A stretch of 14,826 nt of DNA from CAYWRO01 sp964460345 (GCA_964460345.1 CAYWRO010000083.1:1-14826); one strand, 5' to 3'. Shown: positions 6,082-12,618, numbered from the stretch's first letter. A program made the numbers and translations. The notes: generated from the letters alone by a model not told the origin.

Positions 6082-8631
6082 ATGCTCACGGATGACCAGC
6101 CCTTCCCCGGCGCGGAGCCGCCCTCCGACCCCGCCGATCGCGATCCAACCGACACCCTCGAAGGCCTCACGGAGGCCCAGCGCAAGGCCGTTCTCGCCAC
6201 CGAGGGCCCTGTCCTCGTCCTGGCCGGCCCCGGTTCCGGGAAGACCCGTGTCATCACGCGCCGGATCGCGCACCTCATCCGCTCCGGCATCCCCCCCTGG
6301 CAGATCCTCGCCGTCACCTTCACCAACAAGGCCGCGGCGGAGATGCGCCAGCGCGTCACGGCCCAACTCGGCGAGGGCCGTGCCACCCGCGGCCTGACCG
6401 TCACGACCTTCCACTCCCTGTGCGCCCGCCTCCTGCGCCGCTTCGCCGACGTCGCCGGCCTCCCGGGTCTTAAGGGTGACTTCGCCATCTACGACATGGC
6501 CGACCAGAGCGCCCTGATGAAGCGCGTCCTCGGCGAGCTCGACCTGAAGAGTTCCAACTTCCCGCCGCGGGCCGTCCTAACGAAGATCAGCGACGCCAAG
6601 AACAAGCTGCAGGACGCCGCGACCTTCCAGCGCCACGCCGCGGACTTTTACAGCCGCACCATCGCGCGCGTCTACACCGAGTACGAGAAAGCCCTGCGCA
6701 AGGCCAACGCCGTCGACTTCGACGACCTGCTCCTGCTCACCGTCAAGATGCTCGAGACCAACGCCGAGGTCCGCGAAGCGTGCCTCTCGCGCTGGCAGTA
6801 CCTGCTCATCGACGAATACCAGGACACCAACAAGGCCCAGTTCATTCTCGCCTCGCTCCTGGCCGGCCTCGGCGCCAAGGACTTCTCCGGCGAGCCGCGC
6901 GCCAACAACATCTGCGTGGTGGGTGACCCCGATCAGTCCATTTACGGCTGGCGCGGCGCCGACATCTCCAACATCCTCGAGTTCGAGAAGCACTACCCCG
7001 ACGCCCAGGTCATCCCCCTCGGCGAGAACTTCCGTTCCACCAACCAGATCATCGAAACCGCCGACGTCCTCATCCGCAACAACAAGAAGCGGAAGCACAA
7101 GGACTTGTCGGCCGTCAAGGGCGACGGCCCCCCCGTCCAGATCACCCTTTGCCGCGACGAACACCACGAGGCCGCCCTCGTCGCCGACTGGCTCAAGGGC
7201 ATCCGTAGCACCGGCTTCCAGCCGGTGCAAGAGGTCCGAGCGGCTGGGGGCTCGCCCGTCGAAGCAGATCAGCACCGGCTGGAAGCCGGTGCTACGCCTG
7301 TTCCCTGGAAGGACATGGCCGTCTTCTACCGCATGAACGCGCTCAGCCGCGTCATCGAAGAAGAACTCCGCAACCGCGGCATCCCCTACATCATCGCCCG
7401 CGGCACCGCCTTCTATGAGCGCGAAGAAGTGAAGAACGCGCTCGCGTATCTCCGCGTTGTCGCCAACCAGGCCGACGACGTTTCACTCAGCCGCATCATC
7501 AACGTCCCGACCCGCGGCATCGGAGCCGCCTCTCTCCGCCAGGTCGAGACCGCCGCGCTTCAGGCGGGAGTTCCCCTTTTCGACGCCCTCCGCGCCGTCG
7601 CGGCCGGCGACCAGATCGACGGCGTCTCCTCCCGCGCTGCCGCCAGCATCCAGCGCTTTGTCGAGATGGTCGACACATGGACCGGCGCGGGCTCCTTCAT
7701 GGGCGCAGACGTCCCCGCCTCCCTCAGCGACCTCGTCGAGCGCGTCATCCGCGAGAGCGGCCTCGAACAGATGTACCGCGACCTCGCTCACAAGACCGGC
7801 AACGAGTCCGATGAAGAACGCCTCGACAACCTGAACGAACTCGTGTCCTCCGCCGCGGATTTCGAGAACGAGTACGACCCGGCCAACGACCCGGCCAACG
7901 AACCGATCACGCCCGACGACGCCGGCCGCGTGCGCGATCCCGACATGCCGCCCCTCCTGGCCATCCTCCGCTCCTACCTCGAACGCGTCGCCCTCGTCGC
8001 CGACGCCGACACCGTCGACCCAACGCAGGGCGCCGTCACGCTCATGACCCTCCACGCCGCCAAGGGCCTCGAGTTCCCCGCCGCGGCGATGATCGGCCTT
8101 GAAGAGGGCTCCCTCCCGCACTTCCGCGCCGAAATGAGCGAAGATGAACTCGAAGAAGAGCGCCGACTCTGCTTCGTCGGCATCACCCGCGCCATGACCC
8201 ACCTCCACCTCTCCTGCGCCCGCTACCGCACCATCCGCGGCGTCAGCGAACGCACCATCCCCAGCCGCTTCCTTTCCGAACTCCCCGCCCAGCACGTGAA
8301 GATCAGCGATCAGGCCGACCCACTCGCCTGGGGCGATGACGGGTATCGCGACGAGTTCGACGACGCCCCGCGCCGCCGATCCGACTCGCGAGGGTGGGGG
8401 AATGCGGCGGCGGAAGCTCGCGGCAGCCGAACCTACAGCAGCGCTCAACCCGCATCGCGCCCCCGCTCCATCGGCGGCATCCAGGCCGGCGCAAAGGTCC
8501 GCCACCCCCAGTTCGGCCTCGGCGAAGTGATCACCGTCACCGCCGGCGCCTCAGCCCGAGCCAAGGTCAAGTTCCGCGACGTCGGCGTCAAAACCCTCGT
8601 CCTCGAATACGCGCGCCTCCAGGTGCTGTAG
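6082..8631 (+). CDS. uvrD: UvrD/PcrA-family superfamily 1 DNA helicase
   Basis: An 849-residue 3'-5' DNA helicase used in repair and in clearing the replication path. Motifs in order: Q motif region (LTEAQRKAV, 29-37), Walker A AGPGSGKT (48-55), Ia AVTFTNKAAAEM (77-88), Ib TTFHS (108-112), Walker B/II IDEYQD (243-248), III VVGDPDQSIYGWRG (279-292), IV LGENFRST (313-320), V VTLMTLHAAKGLEF (652-665) and VI CFVGITRAM (697-705). The C-terminus (about 799-849, with VRHPQFGLGEVI) is the Tudor-like domain of PcrA/UvrD that contacts RNA polymerase. Residues 375-405 are encoded by a pair of inverted REP palindromes inserted in frame between motif IV and the start of domain 2 proper. A 12-bp tandem duplication (7876-7899) repeats DPAN near residue 600. 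No Shine-Dalgarno sequence precedes ATG 6082. PcrA versus UvrD naming is arbitrary here. Confidence 0.93.
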   Translation: MLTDDQPFPGAEPPSDPADRDPTDTLEGLTEAQRKAVLATEGPVLVLAGPGSGKTRVITRRIAHLIRSGIPPWQILAVTFTNKAAAEMRQRVTAQLGEGRATRGLTVTTFHSLCARLLRRFADVAGLPGLKGDFAIYDMADQSALMKRVLGELDLKSSNFPPRAVLTKISDAKNKLQDAATFQRHAADFYSRTIARVYTEYEKALRKANAVDFDDLLLLTVKMLETNAEVREACLSRWQYLLIDEYQDTNKAQFILASLLAGLGAKDFSGEPRANNICVVGDPDQSIYGWRGADISNILEFEKHYPDAQVIPLGENFRSTNQIIETADVLIRNNKKRKHKDLSAVKGDGPPVQITLCRDEHHEAALVADWLKGIRSTGFQPVQEVRAAGGSPVEADQHRLEAGATPVPWKDMAVFYRMNALSRVIEEELRNRGIPYIIARGTAFYEREEVKNALAYLRVVANQADDVSLSRIINVPTRGIGAASLRQVETAALQAGVPLFDALRAVAAGDQIDGVSSRAAASIQRFVEMVDTWTGAGSFMGADVPASLSDLVERVIRESGLEQMYRDLAHKTGNESDEERLDNLNELVSSAADFENEYDPANDPANEPITPDDAGRVRDPDMPPLLAILRSYLERVALVADADTVDPTQGAVTLMTLHAAKGLEFPAAAMIGLEEGSLPHFRAEMSEDELEEERRLCFVGITRAMTHLHLSCARYRTIRGVSERTIPSRFLSELPAQHVKISDQADPLAWGDDGYRDEFDDAPRRRSDSRGWGNAAAEARGSRTYSSAQPASRPRSIGGIQAGAKVRHPQFGLGEVITVTAGASARAKVKFRDVGVKTLVLEYARLQVL
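7204..7296. repeat. REPIN-like pair of inverted REP palindromes inside the helicase gene
   Basis: Two arms, 7204-7228 and 7272-7296, are perfect 25-bp reverse complements separated by 43 bp. Each arm is itself a hairpin: GCACCGGCT (7208-7216), loop TCC, AGCCGGTGC (7220-7228), and the mirror at 7272-7292 with loop GGA. Total length is 93 bp, exactly 31 codons, and the frame is kept, encoding STGFQPV at the start and HRLEAGAT at the end. Two REPs in inverted orientation is the arrangement called a REPIN, mobilised by RAYT transposases in other bacteria. No RAYT gene lies in this window. No target duplication is obvious. Confidence 0.85.
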
Positions 8632-8642
8632 ATCGCAACGCT

Positions 8643-8678
8643 CAGAGCCGCGACTTGTCGCGATGAGCGGCTGGAAGT
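8643..8678. repeat. Decayed REP-like palindrome after the helicase gene
   Basis: CGCGAC (8649-8654) and GTCGCG (8657-8662) form a tight palindrome 17 bp after the helicase stop codon. CGGCTGGAAG (8668-8677) then repeats ten bases of the REP arm found inside the helicase (7276-7285). There is no T tract, although the position would suit a transcription end. It may be a degenerate member of the same repeat class. Confidence 0.35.
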
Positions 8679-8709
8679 TGGCGGTCCATAAGCGAAGGGC
8701 GGCGTTCCC

Positions 8710-8715
8710 TATAGT
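8710..8715 (+). promoter_or_regulatory. Candidate -10 element TATAGT for the ACMSD-like gene
   Basis: TATAGT (five of six to consensus) ends 5 nt before ATG 8721. There is no Shine-Dalgarno sequence and no clear -35 at standard spacing. If it is a real -10, the transcript would start at or next to the start codon and be leaderless. Confidence 0.3.
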
Positions 8716-8720
8716 CGCTC

Positions 8721-9881
8721 ATGTACAAGATCGACGTTCACACGCACATCCTGCCGCCGGGGTGGCCGGATCTGCACGAAAAGTACGGGTACGGGCGCTT
8801 CATTCACTTTGATCCGATCACGGGAGCGCCGTCGGATGAGAATGGGAGTGCGCCGGCGGGGGCGTGTTGCGGCGCGAAGCTGTTGATCGGCGGCGCCAAG
8901 GGGGACAACTTCCGGACGATCAAGCCGAACTGTTTCGATCACACGGTGCGGCTGAGCGAAATGGACGACACGGGCGTCGATGTGCAGGTGCTGTCGACGG
9001 TGCCGGTGATGTTCAGCTACTGGGCCAAGCCGGAGCACACGCTGGAGCTGGCGCGGTATCTCAACGATCACATCGCGGAGGTGTGCCGGGCGCACCCGCG
9101 GCGGTTCGTCGGGCTCGGCACGCTGCCGATGCAGAGCCCGGACCTGGCGCTGCGCGAGCTGGAGCGGTGCGTGAACGAGCTTGGGATGGTGGGGATCGAG
9201 ATCGGCAGCCACGTGGAGCAGCCGCGGAGCAAGGACTGGAACCTGTCGGAGCCGGCGCTCTTCCCGATCTTTGAGCTGTGCGAAAAACTCAACGTCGGCG
9301 TCTTCGTTCATCCGTGGGACATGATGGGCGAAGAGCAGATGGGCAAGTACTGGCTGCCGTGGCTTGTTGGCATGCCCGCCGAAACCGCGCGGGCGGTGTG
9401 CTCGATGATCTTCGGGGGCGTCTTTGACCGGCTGCCGAACCTGCGCGTGTGCTTCGCGCACGGGGGCGGTTCGTTCCCGTACACGATCGGCCGGATCGAG
9501 CACGGATACAAGTGCCGGCCGGACCTGGTGGCGACGGACTGCGAGCACAACCCGTGGTGGTACCTGGCGGATTACGACAAGCCGGCGCGGTTCTACGTGG
9601 ACTCGCTGACCCACTCGCGCAATGCGCTGCGATACCTGATCAGCATGATGGATGAACGCCGGATTGCGCTGGGGTCGGACTATCCCTTCCCGCTGGGAGA
9701 AGCGCGGCCGGGGGCGATGATCGATTCAATGTACGACCTGACGTACCGGACGAAGCAGCGGCTGCTGGCGGGGACGGCGATGGAGCTGTTTAACCTCAAT
9801 CCGCGGGATTTCGGGATGGAGGACATCGACCGGTCGCCGTACACGGACGAAGTGCACGAGCCGCGGGCGGCACGGGGATGA
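8721..9881 (+). CDS. ACMSD-like amidohydrolase-superfamily decarboxylase
   Basis: A 386-residue TIM-barrel metal enzyme very close to 2-amino-3-carboxymuconate-6-semialdehyde decarboxylase, which diverts the kynurenine/quinolinate route toward 2-aminomuconate semialdehyde. Metal ligands are visible: H7 and H9 (HTH), H197 (VHPWD) and D320 (GSDYPFP); H247 (AHGGG) is the expected catalytic histidine. Substrate-carboxylate arginines also appear kept: R65 and R266 (RPDL). Long family strings are preserved, such as LSTVPVMFSYWAKPE and KYWLPWLVGMPAET. Compared with the roughly 336-residue animal enzyme (from memory), extra residues lie at about 31-60, including a Cys-Cys pair, and at the C-terminus. 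No other tryptophan-degradation gene is in the window, so the physiological substrate is open. Third codon positions are G-rich, unlike the C-rich genes to its left. The gene converges with 10447-11607 on the other strand. Confidence 0.88.
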   Translation: MYKIDVHTHILPPGWPDLHEKYGYGRFIHFDPITGAPSDENGSAPAGACCGAKLLIGGAKGDNFRTIKPNCFDHTVRLSEMDDTGVDVQVLSTVPVMFSYWAKPEHTLELARYLNDHIAEVCRAHPRRFVGLGTLPMQSPDLALRELERCVNELGMVGIEIGSHVEQPRSKDWNLSEPALFPIFELCEKLNVGVFVHPWDMMGEEQMGKYWLPWLVGMPAETARAVCSMIFGGVFDRLPNLRVCFAHGGGSFPYTIGRIEHGYKCRPDLVATDCEHNPWWYLADYDKPARFYVDSLTHSRNALRYLISMMDERRIALGSDYPFPLGEARPGAMIDSMYDLTYRTKQRLLAGTAMELFNLNPRDFGMEDIDRSPYTDEVHEPRAARG

Positions 9882-9888
9882 AGAGAAA

Positions 9889-9920
9889 ATTCACCGCGGA
9901 GCACGCGGAGAGCGCGGAGC
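9889..9920 (+). repeat. Left inverted arm of the GxxExxY cassette
   Basis: The arm carries CGCGGAG three times at exact 9-bp intervals (9895, 9904, 9913), separated by the dinucleotides CA and AG and preceded by TTCAC. Its reverse complement is at 10416-10447 with only two mismatches, both within the first spacer dinucleotide (9902-9903). Confidence 0.85.
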
Positions 9921-9955
9921 ATCTTTCGCAGTCCGGATGCTCTGGTGTCGTCGCA

Positions 9956-9988
9956 GTGAGTGAGCGACTCTGGAGCGCTTGCACTCAC
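9956..9988 (-). terminator. Hairpin at the 3' end of the GxxExxY gene
   Basis: GTGAGTG (9956-9962) pairs with CACTCAC (9982-9988), and AGCG (9963-9966) pairs with CGCT (9976-9979), with a two-base bulge. The stem overlaps the stop codon of the minus-strand gene. No T tract follows on the minus strand, so a terminator role is only a possibility. Confidence 0.3.
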
Positions 9989-10371
9989 ACCTGTCGGGTC
10001 CGTGCAAAGCGCTTGACGCCGTTCGTGAGCAGCTTCACATTGAAGTTGATCAACAAGCCTACCGGCAGTTCAGCCAGTTTCATGTATGTCAGCAGTTGCG
10101 CCTCGTGGATCGGGTCGAGCTTGGTCACGGCCTTCAACTCCACAAGCACAGTTCCTTCCACAACCAGGTCCATGCGGTAGGCGCAATCAACCTCTACTCC
10201 CTTGTACCGGATCAGGAGGGGCTGCTGCCGCACAACGGCCAACCCGCGCGTCGTCAACTCGTGCACGAGGCACGCCTCGTACGCACTCTCGAGCAACCCC
10301 GGTCCGGTTTCGCGGTGAACCTCGATGGCGGCCCCGATGATCTGTTCTGTCAGTGCTTCGTGTTCCAGCAT
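9985..10371 (-). CDS. GxxExxY protein (PD-(D/E)xK-like fold), function unknown
   Basis: A 128-residue protein matching the GxxExxY family (average about 125 residues). The signature is G25-LL-E28-SA-Y31. Downstream, D68 (YRMDL), E78-L-K80 (VELKAV) and the pair Q92/Y96 (EAQLLTY) resemble the D, ExK and QxxxY elements of PD-(D/E)xK nucleases such as the RecB nuclease family. Nuclease activity is inferred; no member's role is known to me. I chose the ATG at 10371 because GGAGG (10378-10382) lies 6 nt upstream on the minus strand and the family usually starts just before LTEQIIGAAIEVHR; a GTG at 10410 would add 13 residues. It is the only gene inside the inverted-repeat cassette 9889-10447. Confidence 0.9.
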   Translation of the reverse strand: MLEHEALTEQIIGAAIEVHRETGPGLLESAYEACLVHELTTRGLAVVRQQPLLIRYKGVEVDCAYRMDLVVEGTVLVELKAVTKLDPIHEAQLLTYMKLAELPVGLLINFNVKLLTNGVKRFARTRQV

Positions 10372-10415
10372 CTCTCGCCTCCACCGACGGACAGGGCGGC
10401 CGGATTCCACACACC

Positions 10416-10447
10416 GCTCCGCGCTCTCCGCGCACTCCGCGGTGAAT
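10416..10447 (-). repeat. Right inverted arm of the GxxExxY cassette
   Basis: Read on the minus strand it has the same TTCAC then CGCGGAG ladder at 9-bp steps as the left arm; the spacer dinucleotides are TG and AG. The outer end supplies the last base of the stop codon (10447-10449, minus) of the neighbouring membrane-protein gene. Confidence 0.85.
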
Positions 10448-11607
10448 CACTCCGTCTTGGCGGCGAGCGCCTCGGCCATCGTGCCTTCGACCATGCCGGG
10501 GACCCAGACTTCTCGCATGTCCTGGCCGTCGTTGATGCGGCGGAGGGCGAGGTAGAGCATGGTGCCGGCGCAGAGGATGTAGCTGAAGAGGTAGGCGGCG
10601 ACGAGCGCGAGGGGGATGGCGATCCAGAGGCGGACGAACCAGGCGCCGGTCTGCCAGGTTGCGCCGGCGTCTTCGGCGGCCAGGCCTTCCATCATGGCCT
10701 CGCCGCGGGGGCCGACCCAGACGCCGGCGGCGGCGCGGGTCACGAGCAGGACGAGCCCGGCGAGCAGCGAGGCGACGAAGAGGGCGATGACGCCCTGGAT
10801 GAGGACGAGCAGCAAGTAGAGCACGAGTCGCACGGGGCGGTTGAAGACGAACTCATACACGCGGCTGACGGCGTCGAAGCCGTCGGTGCCTTCGACCATG
10901 ACGGCGGGGATGAGCATGATCGCGCCGAGGGCGTAGGCGATCATGACGACGGCGGCGACGAGCGAAGCGAGCAGGAAGAGGCCGTAGAGCGCGCCGCCGA
11001 TGACGTTCAGCACGGGAAGGTTAAAGAAGATCCAGCCCGCCACGGCGAGGCCGAGCGCGGTGAGCCACACGATCGCCAGCGGGCCGACGACAGCGCCGAT
11101 GAGGGAGAGCCACCGGCCCGCGGCGAACCCGAGGATCCGCGGCCAGGAGCGAGATTCGCCGAGGCCGTAGTCGATCGCCGCGGAGCGTGCGATGGCGCCG
11201 CCGCCGAGGGTCTTGACGAGGAGGGCGAGGGGGATGAGCAGGAGCGTGATGAGCGGGTGCTCCGTGAGGAGCGCGAGGGGCATGCCGACGAAGAGTTGAT
11301 AGAGGGCGGCGCCGGTCTCGCTTGCTTCGCCGCTGACGAGGCCGGTGGCGACGGCGTTCATCTGGCCGGTGTAGGTCTGGAGGAAGCTGGTCTTCTCCCC
11401 GCTTTCGGTGTCTGCGCCGAGGAGGCTGAGGCTGTCGGCGGCACTGAGCAGGAGGGCCAGGGCGATGATCGTAAAGAAGGCAATGGCAAGACGTTGCGGC
11501 GCGAGGGCGAGGCCCGGGGCGCGCAGCAGCTTGGGCCAGACCAGGTCTTCGATGAAGTCTTCCACCAGAACAGGGGTCAGTCCGACACCCTCTGCTTGCT
11601 TGCTCAT
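10447..11607 (-). CDS. Polytopic membrane protein of unknown function (YIP1/GPDPase-membrane-domain-like)
   Basis: A 386-residue protein with about six hydrophobic segments: roughly 39-62, 112-133, 165-190, 204-232, 259-290 and 322-352. An acidic loop (about 64-105) follows the first helix. The element PAVMVEGTDGFDAVSRV (234-250) resembles the P-x-x-x-V-E-G-x(5)-A-x-x-R motif shared by many bacterial YIP1-like and glycerophosphodiesterase membrane domains, so it may be a remote member. No catalytic residues are visible. ATG 11607 has GGAG 6 nt upstream on the minus strand, and a GATAGT hexamer (11645-11650, minus) could serve as -10. It is divergent from lemA. Its third codon positions are C-rich, as expected if the plus strand here is G-rich. 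The last codons abut the GxxExxY cassette. Confidence 0.8.
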   Translation of the reverse strand: MSKQAEGVGLTPVLVEDFIEDLVWPKLLRAPGLALAPQRLAIAFFTIIALALLLSAADSLSLLGADTESGEKTSFLQTYTGQMNAVATGLVSGEASETGAALYQLFVGMPLALLTEHPLITLLLIPLALLVKTLGGGAIARSAAIDYGLGESRSWPRILGFAAGRWLSLIGAVVGPLAIVWLTALGLAVAGWIFFNLPVLNVIGGALYGLFLLASLVAAVVMIAYALGAIMLIPAVMVEGTDGFDAVSRVYEFVFNRPVRLVLYLLLVLIQGVIALFVASLLAGLVLLVTRAAAGVWVGPRGEAMMEGLAAEDAGATWQTGAWFVRLWIAIPLALVAAYLFSYILCAGTMLYLALRRINDGQDMREVWVPGMVEGTMAEALAAKTE

Positions 11608-11749
11608 GCTGCGCTCCAGCGAATCGCCCCCGCGGTTTTCCCAAACTATCCCGGGCGGATTACGCCGATGCTACCCCGATTGCCGCCGCGGCGTGTGCGT
11701 GAGCGCGTGGCGCCCGGGCCGGTGGCCCAAGCGGCCGGCGGTGTTTCGG

Positions 11750-11755
11750 TATGAT
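11750..11755 (+). promoter_or_regulatory. Candidate -10 element TATGAT for lemA
   Basis: TATGAT (five of six to consensus) lies in the divergent gap between the membrane-protein gene and lemA, about 66 nt before the lemA start. No clear -35 is seen. The 16-mer 11785-11800 in the inferred leader is repeated at 630-645 upstream of the first prepilin gene. Confidence 0.3.
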
Positions 11756-11807
11756 GCGGAGGCCCGCGCGCCAGACGGTTTCTCTTTCTTTGCCCGGCGC
11801 TTTCAGC

Positions 11808-11815
11808 GGAGGTGA
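11808..11815 (+). promoter_or_regulatory. Strong ribosome binding site of lemA
   Basis: GGAGGTGA is a full-length match to the anti-Shine-Dalgarno sequence and lies 6 nt before ATG 11822. It fixes the lemA start, and it stands out because several neighbouring genes have no visible Shine-Dalgarno sequence. Confidence 0.8.
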
Positions 11816-11821
11816 ATCAGC

Positions 11822-12418
11822 ATGACAGGCACTCTCGCCGCGATTGGAACGAGCTTGATCCTGGCGATCGTCGTCGGCGTCGTCATTCTGTTTCTGATCA
11901 TTCTCATTGTTTCGCTCTACAACGGCCTGGTGCGCAAGCGGATCGATTGCGACAACGGGTGGGCTCAGATCGATGTGCAGCTCAAGCGGCGGTATGACCT
12001 CATCCCGAACCTGGTGGAGACGGTGAAGGGATACGCCGGCCACGAGCGCGACACGCTGGAGGCGGTGATCGCCGCGCGGACGCGGGCCGTGGATGCGAGC
12101 AAGTCGAACCCCGCGGCCCGCGGCGAGGCGGAAGGGATGCTCACCGCGGCACTCGGGCGGCTTTTTGCGGTGGCGGAGGCGTACCCGGACCTGAAGGCCA
12201 ACCAGAACTTCGGCCAGCTTCAGGAAGAACTGACGAGCACCGAGAACAAGATCGGCTTCGCGCGCCAGCACTACAACGACTGCGTGGCGCGGTACGAGAA
12301 CGCGCGGCAGGCGTTCCCGTCGAACATCATCGCCGGAATGTTCAACTTCACGCGGCGGGAGTATTTCGAGGTGACCGAACCGACGGTGCGGGAGGCGCCA
12401 AAGGTTTCGTTCTCGTGA
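11822..12418 (+). CDS. lemA: LemA family membrane protein
   Basis: A 198-residue protein of usual LemA length. One N-terminal membrane helix (about residues 11-33) is followed by the family's helical, mainly alpha extracytoplasmic or cytoplasmic-facing domain. Signature stretches are intact: VQLKRRYDLIPNLVETVKGY (52-71), YPDLKANQNF (121-130), and the RQHYND...FPSNIIAGMF region (149-174). The molecular role of LemA is not settled. Its genes often sit beside HtpX-like M48 proteases, and here such a protease begins at 13934, with a Fic gene in between. The start is set by the perfect Shine-Dalgarno sequence. After the stop, a small inverted repeat TGACC/GGTCA (12443-12456) is present in the gap before the Fic control region. 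Confidence 0.93.
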   Translation: MTGTLAAIGTSLILAIVVGVVILFLIILIVSLYNGLVRKRIDCDNGWAQIDVQLKRRYDLIPNLVETVKGYAGHERDTLEAVIAARTRAVDASKSNPAARGEAEGMLTAALGRLFAVAEAYPDLKANQNFGQLQEELTSTENKIGFARQHYNDCVARYENARQAFPSNIIAGMFNFTRREYFEVTEPTVREAPKVSFS

Positions 12419-12521
12419 ATCGGCATCGTCCTCGTGAAGGGCTGACCAGCCGGTCAATCGACAAAGTTCGTGCTCGACCCCCTTTGGGACCCGACCCAGA
12501 CAGTTCTTCCGCCGGGCGGTT

Positions 12522-12545
12522 GTCAGATAATGGCCATCTTCTGAC
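12522..12545. promoter_or_regulatory. 24-bp dyad, operator-like
   Basis: GTCAGA (12522-12527) and TCTGAC (12540-12545) flank the palindrome ATGGCCAT (12530-12537), all on one centre; only the two positions between them on each side fail to pair. This shape is typical of a site for a dimeric DNA-binding protein. It lies about 105 bp upstream of the Fic start. Confidence 0.4.
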
Positions 12546-12571
12546 GAAGCCTCGCCGGGTTTGGCAGAGGA

Positions 12572-12618
12572 TTGACAAACCGAGCGCTTAATTGTCAAAT
12601 TTTGCGTCTATTTGACAA
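12572..12618. promoter_or_regulatory. Three TTG(A/T)CAA boxes at 20-bp steps
   Basis: TTGACAA (12572-12578), TTGTCAA (12592-12598) and TTGACAA (12612-12618) begin exactly 20 bp apart, with the middle box in the opposite orientation, in an AT-richer stretch unlike the surroundings. The first and third also contain the sigma-70-like -35 hexamer TTGACA. The spacing, near two helical turns, suggests cooperative binding on one face of the DNA. The regulator is unknown; the Fic protein's own C-terminal winged helix is a candidate. Confidence 0.5.

Larger units (their letters stand above)
9889..10447. mobile_element. GxxExxY cassette bounded by heptamer-ladder inverted repeats
   Basis: A 559-bp unit with 32-bp inverted arms at 9889-9920 and 10416-10447 (30 of 32 positions complementary) encloses a single gene (9985-10371, minus). 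It fills the space between two convergent stop codons: seven bases after the ACMSD-like stop, and sharing one base with the stop of the minus-strand membrane gene. It looks like an inserted cassette: a defined boundary on both sides, one accessory gene, and arms unrelated to the neighbours. No transposase is present, so it would need help in trans if mobile. No clear target duplication was found. Confidence 0.55.

Noticed and set aside
6111..6117. CGCGGAG outside the cassette (also 12970-12976)
   Set aside because: Single copies inside coding sequence without the 9-bp ladder; expected by chance at this GC content.
8632..8720. Replication origin at the composition switch
   Set aside because: No dnaA or other origin-linked gene, no DnaA-box cluster and no AT-rich unwinding region were seen; only the skew observation is kept.
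9979..11754. 591-codon plus-strand open frame
   Set aside because: It is antisense to the GxxExxY gene and the membrane-protein gene, both well supported; its Asp/Glu/Gly-rich composition is the usual shadow of a GC-rich gene.
12348..12578. Minus-strand open frame as an antitoxin for Fic
   Set aside because: It overlaps the lemA 3' end, has no family features, and class II Fic proteins carry their inhibitory helix internally.
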